Source: Caulobacter sp. S45 | GTDB taxonomy: Bacteria > Pseudomonadota > Alphaproteobacteria > Caulobacterales > Caulobacteraceae | Length of the DNA: 42,803 nucleotides | NCBI RefSeq assembly: GCF_903642205.1 | Contig: NZ_CAHJWH010000009.1 | Coordinates: forward strand, 1 to 42,803 | Direction of reading: 5' to 3' | Shown: positions 1 through 7,196 of the stretch, one piece after another | Layout: each line of letters starts with the position of its first letter | How positions within the stretch are numbered: the first letter of the stretch is position 1 | Notes under the pieces: model-generated | Told to the model about the DNA's origin: nothing | The model's input: only the letters and a program-made list of their open reading frames with translations | The model's database searches: none | Position numbers and translations under genes: made by a program

Positions 1-35
1 ACGCGCCGGATGGGATGACGACTACCTCCAAGCCG

Positions 36-590
36 TCATCTCCCAAACCGCTTGATCCCTTCAAGCGATTCCCCTGGTTCCTCGGGCAGCGGCCTCGCAT
101 CGCGCCCGACAGCGGCGTCACGGGCCAGATCGGCCGCGCGCTTCCCGCTGACCGGATGGGTCCAGCCAGGCGCAAGTTCAGCCAGCGGGCCCATGACGAA
201 CAGGCGCTCAGCCGCGCGCGGATGCGGAAGGACCAGGTCTCCTGCGCACACCTGGCGGCCGTAGGCGATCAGGTCGAGGTCCAGGATGCGGGCGGCGTTG
301 GGGCGGCTCCGCTCCCGTCCGAACAGGGCCTCGATCCGGTGGAGCGCCGACATGGCCTGCGCCGGATCCAGGGCCGTCTCCACGAGGGCCACCGCGTTAA
401 GGAAGGCGGGCTCGGAAGGGTCGGGCCAGGCCGCCGATCGCCAGAAGCGCGAACACCGGGTAGGGCGAAGGCCATGGCCGGGAAGGAGCTCCAGAGCCGC
501 TCCCAGGCTTTGCCGCAGCCCCTGGCCGCCGGCTGCAAGATTGCCGCCCAGTGCGACGATGATAGACTTGTCGTCCGCGCGCCGGCTCAC
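36..590 (-). CDS. folK: 2-amino-4-hydroxy-6-hydroxymethyldihydropteridine pyrophosphokinase
   Basis: FolK transfers pyrophosphate from ATP to 6-hydroxymethyl-dihydropterin, the step before dihydropteroate synthase in folate synthesis; it is cytosolic. Visible family features are the N-terminal IVALGGNL strand, the NAARILDLDLIAYG metal/ATP-binding segment and the following PHPRAAERLFVMGPLAEL segment. I chose the GTG at 588-590 because a GGAGG lies 7 nt upstream. An in-frame ATG at 611 would add seven residues (MVSGGGA) but has a poorer ribosome site. The product is about 184 aa, within the family range. The gene is divergent from the NYN gene with only 30 bp between start codons. Family assignment is firm, the start less so. 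Confidence 0.93.
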   Translation of the reverse strand: MSRRADDKSIIVALGGNLAAGGQGLRQSLGAALELLPGHGLRPTRCSRFWRSAAWPDPSEPAFLNAVALVETALDPAQAMSALHRIEALFGRERSRPNAARILDLDLIAYGRQVCAGDLVLPHPRAAERLFVMGPLAELAPGWTHPVSGKRAADLARDAAVGRDARPLPEEPGESLEGIKRFGR

Positions 591-620
591 CGCCCCTCCT
601 CCGGAAACCATAGTCCCTCG

Positions 621-1226
621 ATGACCTTCAATCCAACCGAGCGTATCGCCCTGTTCATCGATGGGGCCAATCTCTATTCAGCCGCGAGGTCGCTCAACAT
701 CGACATCGACTACAAGAAGCTCCTCGACGAGTTCGGCAAACGGGGCGCGCTATTGCGTGCCTACTACTACACCGCCATCGTAGAGGATCAGGAGTATTCA
801 CCGATCCGGCCGCTGGTGGATTGGCTTGACTACAATGGCTTTACGATGGTGACCAAGCCGGCGCGGCGCTATATCGACTCGTCGACAGGCCAGGCGCGCA
901 CAAAGGGCAACATGGACGTCGAGATCGCCGTGGACATGCTGGAGATGGCCCCCCGCCTCGACCACGCTGTCCTGTTCTCCGGCGACGGGGACTTCCGCAG
1001 CCTGGTGGGCGCCGTCCAGCGAAAGGGCGTCCGGGTGACCGTGGTCTCGACGGTCAGGTCGCAGCCGCCGATGGCCGCCGATGAACTTCGGCGTCAAGCC
1101 GATACGTTCGTCGATCTTGCAGACCTGATCACGGTGATCGGTCGCCCGCGCCTGCAGTCGCCGCCCCGCTTCCTCCAAGAACCTGATGAGCGCAGCCGGA
1201 TCGGGACGGGCGGGGACGAAGACTGA
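621..1226 (+). CDS. NYN domain (LabA/DUF88-type, PIN-like) protein
   Basis: A 201-aa protein with a NYN fold, related to PIN-type nucleases. The first acidic motif is ALFIDGANLY near the N-terminus. Asp/Glu residues in KGNMDVEIAVDM and the FSGDGDFRSLV motif supply the rest of the expected metal-binding cluster. The C-terminus (RQADTFVDLADLI) is typical of LabA-like proteins. Family members are thought to act on RNA; the substrate here is unknown. The reading frame runs open upstream to position 15, but that part lies antisense to folK and has no family resemblance, so the ATG at 621 is preferred. The uracil-DNA glycosylase gene follows after 8 bp and is probably co-transcribed. Confidence 0.88.
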   Translation: MTFNPTERIALFIDGANLYSAARSLNIDIDYKKLLDEFGKRGALLRAYYYTAIVEDQEYSPIRPLVDWLDYNGFTMVTKPARRYIDSSTGQARTKGNMDVEIAVDMLEMAPRLDHAVLFSGDGDFRSLVGAVQRKGVRVTVVSTVRSQPPMAADELRRQADTFVDLADLITVIGRPRLQSPPRFLQEPDERSRIGTGGDED

Positions 1227-1234
1227 GCCGCGCC

Positions 1235-1912
1235 GTGGCCTCGCCCCCCCCCTTCGGCATCCCGGCCGACCTCGGTCCCGAGCCCCCTCACGACTGTCCG
1301 CTCTGTCCGCGCCTCGTGGACTACCGGCTGGAGAACCGGGCCGACCATCCCGACTGGTTCAACGGCCCCGCTCCGTCCTTCGGCGACCCGGCCGCGCGCC
1401 TGCTGGTGGTGGGCCTGGCGCCTGGTCGTCAGGGAGCGAACCGCACCGGCCGGCCGTTTACGGGCGACTATGCGGGCGTGCTCCTCTACGAGACGCTGGC
1501 GCGGTTCGGCTTCACGCGGGGGAGCTACGAGGCGCGGCCGGACGACGGGGTCGGACTGGTGGATGCGATGGTGACCAACGCCGTGCGCTGCGCGCCGCCG
1601 CAGAACAAGCCTCTTCCCGCGGAAGAGGCGACCTGCCGCACCTTCCTGACCGCCCGCATCGCGGCCCTGCCGAAGCTGCGCACGATCGTGGCGCTGGGGG
1701 ACGTCTCTCGCCGCAATGTGTTTCGCGCTCTGGGTCTGAAGACGCCGGCCGGCGCGGCCGGTCACGGCGCACGTTACGATCTCGGCCGCTACGTCCTCTT
1801 CTCCAGCTATCACTGCTCCAGGTTGAACACCAATACCGGCCGGCTGACGCCACAGATGTTCGAGGACGTGTTCGCCGCGGCGCGAGACAGCCTGAGCCGA
1901 GATGACGCTTAG
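1235..1912 (+). CDS. Uracil-DNA glycosylase, family 5 (UDGb-like, 4Fe-4S)
   Basis: A 225-aa base-excision-repair glycosylase that should remove uracil, and perhaps other deaminated bases, from DNA. The motif GLAPGRQGANRTGRPFTGD (about 60-78) is characteristic of family 5, which lacks the polar catalytic residue of families 1 and 4. Cysteines C21, C24, C119 and C134 fit the 4Fe-4S ligand pattern. The second motif, SYHCSRLNTNTGRLT (191-205), has HCS where many families have HPS; this may be normal for alphaproteobacteria. The start is a GTG at 1235, 8 bp after the NYN stop. The enzyme is useful in a GC-rich genome exposed to cytosine deamination (inference). Confidence 0.9.
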   Translation: MASPPPFGIPADLGPEPPHDCPLCPRLVDYRLENRADHPDWFNGPAPSFGDPAARLLVVGLAPGRQGANRTGRPFTGDYAGVLLYETLARFGFTRGSYEARPDDGVGLVDAMVTNAVRCAPPQNKPLPAEEATCRTFLTARIAALPKLRTIVALGDVSRRNVFRALGLKTPAGAAGHGARYDLGRYVLFSSYHCSRLNTNTGRLTPQMFEDVFAAARDSLSRDDA

Positions 1913-2014
1913 GGAAATGGAAACCCTAAGGCGTAACCTGCCGCCGATGCGATCCGCACCCGATCAGCGCCTTGCGGCGCCTCGTCAGCTCCAGTTTCCA
2001 GCCGGGCGGCCGTG

Positions 2015-3424
2015 ATGAGCGAGGTCAGGACGCCGCCAAAGGGGCGCGCGGCGCTCACCTTCATCTTCATCACCGTGCTGCTCGACATCATGGCTCTGGG
2101 CATGGTGTCGCCCGTGCTGCCGCATCTGGTTACCGAGCTGCTGGCCCGCTCGCACAGCCACTCGCACCTGCTGGAGCACGCCGCCCATCGCCTGTCGGGG
2201 CGCACGGTATCGATGGCCGCGGTGATCTACGGCCTGTTCAACACCGTGTTCGCCCTGATGCAGTTCTTCTTCTCGCCGGTGATCGGGTCGCTGTCGGACC
2301 GGTTCGGGCGGCGGCCGCTGATCCTGGCCTCGAACATCGGGCTGGGGCTGAACTACGCCCTGATGGCCTGGGCGCCCACACTGCAGTGGCTGTTCATAGG
2401 GCGGCTGATCTCCGGTATCACCGGAGCGAGCTTCGGCACCGCCAGCGCCTACATCGCCGACACAACCCTGCCCGAGAAGCGCCCCCAGGCCTTCGGCATC
2501 CTGGCCGCCGCCTTCGGAGCGGGCTTGGTGCTGGGACCGGCTCTTGGCGGCGTGCTCGGGGAATACGGCGCGCGCCTGCCCTTCATCGTGGCGGCGGCGC
2601 TGAGCCTGACCAACGCGGCCTACGGCTTCCTGGTGCTGCCCGAGTCGCTGCCCAAGATCCTGCGCAGCAGTTTTAGCTGGAAGCGCGCCAATCCGGTCGG
2701 CTCCCTGATGCTGCTCCGCCGCCATCCCGAATTGACCGGGCTGGCCGGCGTCGCCTTCCTGTCCAACCTTGCCCAGGTCGTGATCCCCTCGGTGGTGGTG
2801 CTCTACGCCATGCACCGATACGGCTGGACCACGGGCCGGGTCGGCCTGACGCTCGCCGCTGCGGGGGTGGCGCTGATCCTGGTGCAGGTGCTGCTGGTGG
2901 GCCGCACGGTGGCGGCCATAGGCAACCGCTGGACGCTGGTGATCGGCCTGGTGTTCGGGGCGTTCGGGATGGCGGTCGCGGGCCTGGCGCCCAACGAGTT
3001 CGTGTTCTGGGCAGGCATCCCCGTCATCGCGCTCTGGGGCATGTCGGGAGCGGCGACCCAGACCCTGATGACCCGCCACGTGGAGGCCGCCGAGCAGGGC
3101 CAGCTGCAGGGCGCCAATGCCAGTCTAACAGGCATATCCGAGTTGATCGGCCCGTCCATCTTCACCCTGGTCTTCGCCGTCTTCGTGAGCCCGCCGCATC
3201 CGATCAGCGAGGCGGGCGCGCCGTTCCTGCTCTCCAGCCTGATCCTGGTCTTCGGCGCCGTCTGGGCCTGGATCGCCACCCGTCAGGAGCGCGAGCCGGA
3301 CGAGGACTCCGGCCCGACGGGCGAACTGACCGCCGACGTGGCCGGCGCTTCGACCATCGTGGGCGAGCCCTCATCCCCACAGTCGAAGCTCCAGGCCGGC
3401 CGTCGACGAGTCAGCCGCAGGTGA
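2015..3424 (+). CDS. MFS efflux transporter, TetA-like (DHA1 family)
   Basis: An integral inner-membrane antiporter of about 469 aa with hydrophobic segments consistent with 12 helices. The loop 2-3 signature GSLSDRFGRRP (about 92-102) and the helix 5 region LVLGPALGGVLGE match drug:proton antiporters of the TetA/Bcr type. The substrate cannot be told from sequence. Between helices 1 and 2 there is an unusually His-rich segment (H47, H49, H51, H55, H58), predicted to face the periplasm. The last ~60 residues are polar and probably cytosolic. A GTG directly precedes the ATG at 2015 and could be used instead. The 3' end overlaps the convergent lipoprotein gene by 14 bp. Confidence 0.85.
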   Translation: MSEVRTPPKGRAALTFIFITVLLDIMALGMVSPVLPHLVTELLARSHSHSHLLEHAAHRLSGRTVSMAAVIYGLFNTVFALMQFFFSPVIGSLSDRFGRRPLILASNIGLGLNYALMAWAPTLQWLFIGRLISGITGASFGTASAYIADTTLPEKRPQAFGILAAAFGAGLVLGPALGGVLGEYGARLPFIVAAALSLTNAAYGFLVLPESLPKILRSSFSWKRANPVGSLMLLRRHPELTGLAGVAFLSNLAQVVIPSVVVLYAMHRYGWTTGRVGLTLAAAGVALILVQVLLVGRTVAAIGNRWTLVIGLVFGAFGMAVAGLAPNEFVFWAGIPVIALWGMSGAATQTLMTRHVEAAEQGQLQGANASLTGISELIGPSIFTLVFAVFVSPPHPISEAGAPFLLSSLILVFGAVWAWIATRQEREPDEDSGPTGELTADVAGASTIVGEPSSPQSKLQAGRRRVSRR

Positions 3425-3782
3425 TCTTGGTCACGATGCCGGTCCGGGCGTCGAACAGGATGTTCACCCGGTCCAGCTTGACGTCGGGCGAGACCGGGCA
3501 GGCGGTGCAGGCCACGCGGCGACGGCTGAGATCGACCGGCACGGGGATCTGCGTGCGCGGCCGCCCGACCAGACCCGCCAGCGCCGCTGCGCCGCAGGTA
3601 TCTGGCAGCCGCGGTCGGGGCGGTCCCGGCGCCGGCAGCAGCAGCGATCCGGGAACCACCCTGAAGACGGGCAGACCCCCACTGGAGGCCGACGGTCCGT
3701 CGGAGTCGCCTGCACAGCCGCAAAGTGCGAGAATGACCGTGCCCGCCAGCGCCAGGCGCGTCTTCAAGCCTGCTTGCGCCAC
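3411..3782 (-). CDS. Peptidase inhibitor I78-family lipoprotein
   Basis: A 123-aa predicted lipoprotein. A short positive N-terminus and hydrophobic stretch end in LALCGC, a lipobox-like sequence with the lipidated Cys probably at 23. After a Pro-rich linker comes a small domain (about 62-123) resembling the I78 inhibitor family: CGAAALAGLVGR, then VACTACPVSPDVKLDRVNI and a terminal FDARTGIVTKITCG. Members are thought to inhibit serine peptidases; the target here is unknown. Two extra cysteines (VACTAC) could form a disulfide with the others. The start overlaps the end of holC by 19 bp, so the two are probably co-transcribed. Confidence 0.72.
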   Translation of the reverse strand: MAQAGLKTRLALAGTVILALCGCAGDSDGPSASSGGLPVFRVVPGSLLLPAPGPPRPRLPDTCGAAALAGLVGRPRTQIPVPVDLSRRRVACTACPVSPDVKLDRVNILFDARTGIVTKITCG

Positions 3783-4216
3783 GCGCCCTCCTCCGACTGG
3801 CGCCAGTAGGAGGCCGGACGGCCCTGCGCCTTCACCTCACGCCAGCGTTCCCGCGCCTGGGCGAGCGCCGCGGCGTCGCGCCCGTCGAACATGACCACGC
3901 AACGTTCATAGCCGTCCAGCGCCGGCGCGTCCGCCCCGTCGATCAGGAACAGCGCTTGGGCGCCGTTGGCGTTCTCGGCGGCGGTGGTGAGCAGCACGGG
4001 CTGGCGTGCGGCCTCCGGCCCCTCCGCGGTCCCGTGCGGCAGGAAGCTGTCGTCGCGATAGCTCCACAGCCAGCCCTCCAGGTGCTCCAGCCGGTCATGG
4101 CCGCCGCATCGGACCAGGGCCCGCCACCCTCGGGCCAGCGTCTTCTCCAGCAGTTCCGGAAGGGCTTGATCGAGGCCGGTCCGCTCCAGGTGGTAGAACC
4201 ACACCTCGCAGGCCAT
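3764..4216 (-). CDS. holC: DNA polymerase III chi subunit
   Basis: Chi is a clamp-loader-associated subunit of DNA polymerase III; in E. coli it links the loader, through psi, to single-strand-binding protein. The N-terminus CEVWFYHLERTGLDQALPELL and the central GWRALVRCGGHDRLEHLEGWLW segment are typical, as is LLTTAAENANGAQALFLIDG later on. The product is about 150 aa, as expected. I placed the start at the ATG at 4216, which has a GGAG 9 nt upstream and fits the family N-terminus; a GTG at 4231 would add five residues. It lies 23 bp downstream of pepA, the usual alphaproteobacterial pairing. Confidence 0.9.
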   Translation of the reverse strand: MACEVWFYHLERTGLDQALPELLEKTLARGWRALVRCGGHDRLEHLEGWLWSYRDDSFLPHGTAEGPEAARQPVLLTTAAENANGAQALFLIDGADAPALDGYERCVVMFDGRDAAALAQARERWREVKAQGRPASYWRQSEEGAWRKQA

Positions 4217-4239
4217 CGCAGCAAGCTCCACCCGTGGCC

Positions 4240-5715
4240 TTAGCCCTCGTAGCGGTCGGCGACCAGCTGGTTCAGCAACCGCACCCCAAACCCGCTCGCC
4301 CCATCAGGGATGGTGGGATCGGACGAGGGCTTCTTCCAGGCGACCGAGGCGATGTCGAGGTGCGCCCAGGGCAGGCCGTTGACGAACTTCTGCAGAAACA
4401 AGGCCGCAGTGATCGAGCCCGCAGGGCGCCCGCCTATGTTCTTCACGTCGGCGATCATGCTCTCGATCTGCTTCTCATATCCGCCATGCAGCGGCATGCG
4501 CCACAGCGGCTCGCCGCTAGCCCCGGAGGCGGACAGCAGGCTTTCGGACAAGGCGTCGTCGTTGGAGAACAGGCCGGCGTAGTCGTGGCCCAGCGAGACG
4601 ATGATGGCGCCGGTGAGGGTGGCGAGGTCGACCATGAACTGCGGCTTGAAGCGGTCCTGGCAGTACCAGAGCGCATCGGCCAGCACGAGCCGACCCTCTG
4701 CGTCGGTGTTGATCACCTCGATGGTCTGACCGGACATGGAGGTGACCACATCGCCCGGGCGGGTGGCGTTTCCATCCGGCATGTTCTCGACCAGTCCCAG
4801 GATGCCCACGGCGTTGACCTTGGCCTTGCGCCCGGCCAGCGCGTGCATGAGGCCGGCGACCGCGCCGGCGCCGCCCATGTCCCACTTCATGTCCTCCATG
4901 CCGTCGGCGCCCTTGATGGAGATGCCGCCGGAGTCGAAGCAGACCCCCTTGCCGACGAAGGCGACGGGCTGGGCGTCGGGGTCCGACGCGCCTCTCCACT
5001 GGATCACGGCCAGCTGGCTTTCTCGCCGGCTGCCCAGGCCCACGCAGAGCAGGCTGCCCATGCCCAGCCTGGCCATGTCCGCCTCGCCCAGCACCTCAAC
5101 CTGCAGACCCATGGCCTCCAGGCTCTTCACACGGCGTGCGAACTCTTCCGGGTAGAGGATGTTGGCGGGCTCGGAAACGAGATCCCGGGTGAACTGGACG
5201 CCGTCAGCCAGAGCGGCCATCGGTGCAAAGGCGGCGCGAGCCTGGGCCGCCTGTGGAGTGGCTATGCGGAGGGAGGTAAGCGAGGGCTTCTGCTCTGCCC
5301 TTTCCGTCGTGCGGTAGCGGTCGAAGCGGTATGACCCCAGCCGGACGCCGAACGCCGCGGCGGCGGCCTGCTCGGGGCTGAGGGCGGTGAGATCGAACGC
5401 CAGGGTCGTCGCCCCGCTCGCCTTCACCAAGCCGTAGGCGGCAGCGGCGGCCTGCTCGATGTCAGCCGGGGTGGCGTCGTGTCTCAGACCCGCTCCGACC
5501 AGCAGCACCCGTGCGGCTGGGCCGACGCCCTGCAGGTCTAGGGTCTGCTTTTTCCCTCCCTTGAACCGCCCCGCCGCCTGGGCGCGAGCCGCCGCCCCGC
5601 CGCTCATCGCATCCGCGGCGCCGAGGCCCGCCTGAAGCTCGTCCTCGAACACGATGAGGGCGACGGCGGTTTGGGCGTCCAGAGCGCCGAGGTCCGGCGT
5701 GAAGTCGATGTCCAT
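4240..5715 (-). CDS. pepA: Leucyl aminopeptidase (M17 family)
   Basis: A 491-aa cytosolic dinuclear-metal aminopeptidase that releases N-terminal residues from peptides. The M17 metal ligands and catalytic residues are all visible: K256 and D261 in [12 protein letters not shown]268, D279 in [10 protein letters not shown], and D338, E340 and R342 in the signature NTDAEGRL. The N-terminal third is the poorly conserved M17 regulatory domain. A GAGGA precedes the ATG. In other bacteria PepA can also bind DNA, but nothing here tests that. It heads a minus-strand pair with holC and is divergent from lptG across 249 bp. Confidence 0.96.
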   Translation of the reverse strand: MDIDFTPDLGALDAQTAVALIVFEDELQAGLGAADAMSGGAAARAQAAGRFKGGKKQTLDLQGVGPAARVLLVGAGLRHDATPADIEQAAAAAYGLVKASGATTLAFDLTALSPEQAAAAAFGVRLGSYRFDRYRTTERAEQKPSLTSLRIATPQAAQARAAFAPMAALADGVQFTRDLVSEPANILYPEEFARRVKSLEAMGLQVEVLGEADMARLGMGSLLCVGLGSRRESQLAVIQWRGASDPDAQPVAFVGKGVCFDSGGISIKGADGMEDMKWDMGGAGAVAGLMHALAGRKAKVNAVGILGLVENMPDGNATRPGDVVTSMSGQTIEVINTDAEGRLVLADALWYCQDRFKPQFMVDLATLTGAIIVSLGHDYAGLFSNDDALSESLLSASGASGEPLWRMPLHGGYEKQIESMIADVKNIGGRPAGSITAALFLQKFVNGLPWAHLDIASVAWKKPSSDPTIPDGASGFGVRLLNQLVADRYEG

Positions 5716-5964
5716 GGCTTTTCCTCAGGCGCGCACGATCCGCCGCTCGCATTAGGACAAAAGCCACGCACCTGCGAGGGTCGCGAGCAGGGATTTGGAG
5801 GAAGGCGGCTGCGCGTGTAGAGGCTGACGGCGCACCGGCCGCGCCTGTCCCCGATCTCGATGTCGCTGAACCCACCCCTCCGCTCCGCGCGCTTCTCCCA
5901 AGCCTTCCGCGCGCGTTTCCCGGGTTTCCTGCGCCCGGATCGCGCCCACGATCGCGGCCCGGGC

Positions 5965-7080
5965 ATGAGGCGGCGCGGGCTGCGGCTGACCCGGATCGAG
6001 ATCTACGTGCTTACGCGCACCCTGATCGGGGTGTTCGGTGCGCTCGGCGTGCTCGCCTCGATCGTCATGCTGATCGATTTTGTCGAGCTTTCACGGACGG
6101 TTGGCACAAACCGCTTCCATGAAGTCTCACTTGCAGACATCTTTAACCTGACCCTGCTGGGCGCGCCGTCCAAGCTGATCCAGTTGCTGCCCTTCGCCTT
6201 CCTCTTCGGAGTGCTGGCCGCCTATGTAAACCTGAATCGACGCAGCGAACTGGTCGCGCTGAGAGCCGCGGGCGTGTCGGCATGGCGGTTCATCTTTCCG
6301 GCGGCCGGCGCTGCAGTGGTGATCGGGGTGTTCACCATCCTGGTCCTCAACCCCGTCGCCTCGCTCACCGACGCCGCGTTCGCCAAGCTCGACGCGACGC
6401 TGACGAGCGTCCCAGGCCAGGTCACCGACAGGGCGCTCTGGCTTCGCCAGGGCGACCGCCACACCCAGATCATCATCCGGGCGGGGTCCCAGACCGGAGA
6501 AGGGGTCAACCTCCGGGACGTCACCCTCTTCGTGTACCGTCTGGACGCCGACGGCGCGTCGCACTTCGCCCGCCGGATCGAAGCCTCCACGGCCCAGCTG
6601 CACGATCGGCAGTGGATACTGACGGGCGTCAAGGAGGCCGGACCGGGAGGCCAGGCCCTCGACATTCCTGCCATCACAATCGCTTCGACGCTGGACGAGC
6701 GAACGGCGCTGCAGCACTTCGCCTCGGCCCAGGACGCACCTTTCTGGAGCCTGCCGTTCATCATCGTGCGGACCGAGCGGGAAGGCTTTTCGGCCACGCT
6801 CTACCGCATGCAGTTTGACACCTTGCTGGCCACACCGATCATGTTCGCCGGCATGTCGGTCCTGGCCGCGGCCTTTTCACTCCGGCTGTTGAGGCTGGGC
6901 GGCTTGGCCGGCTTCGCCGGATCGGGTGTTGCGCTCGGGTTCATCCTGTTTTTTTTCAACCAGTTCTGCAGCGCTCTTGGCAAGGCGGAAGTGATCCCAC
7001 CGGCACTGGCCGCCTGGGCGCCGCCACTGATAGCGTTGCTCGGGGGCTTCACCCTGCTTTGTTACACTGAAGACGGTTGA
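5965..7080 (+). CDS. lptG: LPS export ABC transporter permease LptG
   Basis: An inner-membrane permease of the LptBFGC complex, which extracts lipopolysaccharide from the inner membrane and drives it toward LptD. YjgP/YjgQ family features are an N-terminal helix beginning LTRIEIYVLTRTL, the IDFVEL segment after helix 1, a central periplasmic beta-rich domain (about 120-265) and three C-terminal helices. With the ATG at 5965 the protein is 371 aa; an in-frame ATG at 5860 would add a 35-residue Arg-rich stretch without family support. The IDFVELSRT motif favours LptG over LptF. No lptF gene lies between pepA and this gene. The gap 5716-5964 should hold the divergent promoters, but I see no convincing -35/-10 pair. 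Confidence 0.88.
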   Translation: MRRRGLRLTRIEIYVLTRTLIGVFGALGVLASIVMLIDFVELSRTVGTNRFHEVSLADIFNLTLLGAPSKLIQLLPFAFLFGVLAAYVNLNRRSELVALRAAGVSAWRFIFPAAGAAVVIGVFTILVLNPVASLTDAAFAKLDATLTSVPGQVTDRALWLRQGDRHTQIIIRAGSQTGEGVNLRDVTLFVYRLDADGASHFARRIEASTAQLHDRQWILTGVKEAGPGGQALDIPAITIASTLDERTALQHFASAQDAPFWSLPFIIVRTEREGFSATLYRMQFDTLLATPIMFAGMSVLAAAFSLRLLRLGGLAGFAGSGVALGFILFFFNQFCSALGKAEVIPPALAAWAPPLIALLGGFTLLCYTEDG

Positions 7081-7112
7081 CGCAGGCGGCGGCCCATCGG
7101 AGGAAGCTGCGC

Positions 7113-7172
7113 CGTCGGCCCGAGGACCGTCGGCCCGAGGATCGTCGGCCTGAGGATCGTTGGTCTGGGGGC
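7113..7172 (+). repeat. Degenerate 15-bp tandem repeat ahead of lptD
   Basis: Four head-to-tail copies of a 15-bp unit (CGTCGGCCCGAGGAC) start at 7113, 7128, 7143 and 7158. The first two are nearly identical and the later ones decay. They sit in the 116-bp gap between lptG and lptD. In the frame of lptD they would read RRPEDRRPED, but this is upstream of the likely signal peptide and is probably untranslated leader. Confidence 0.8.
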
Positions 7173-7196
7173 CAGCCGCTGGGGGTGTTACACGTC

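Noticed and set aside
15-620. N-terminal extension of the NYN-domain frame to position 15
   Set aside because: This stretch is antisense to folK and lacks protein-like features; the NYN domain starts right after the ATG at 621.
7113-7172. A CRISPR array
   Set aside because: The units are 15 bp, contiguous and without spacers; no cas gene is nearby.
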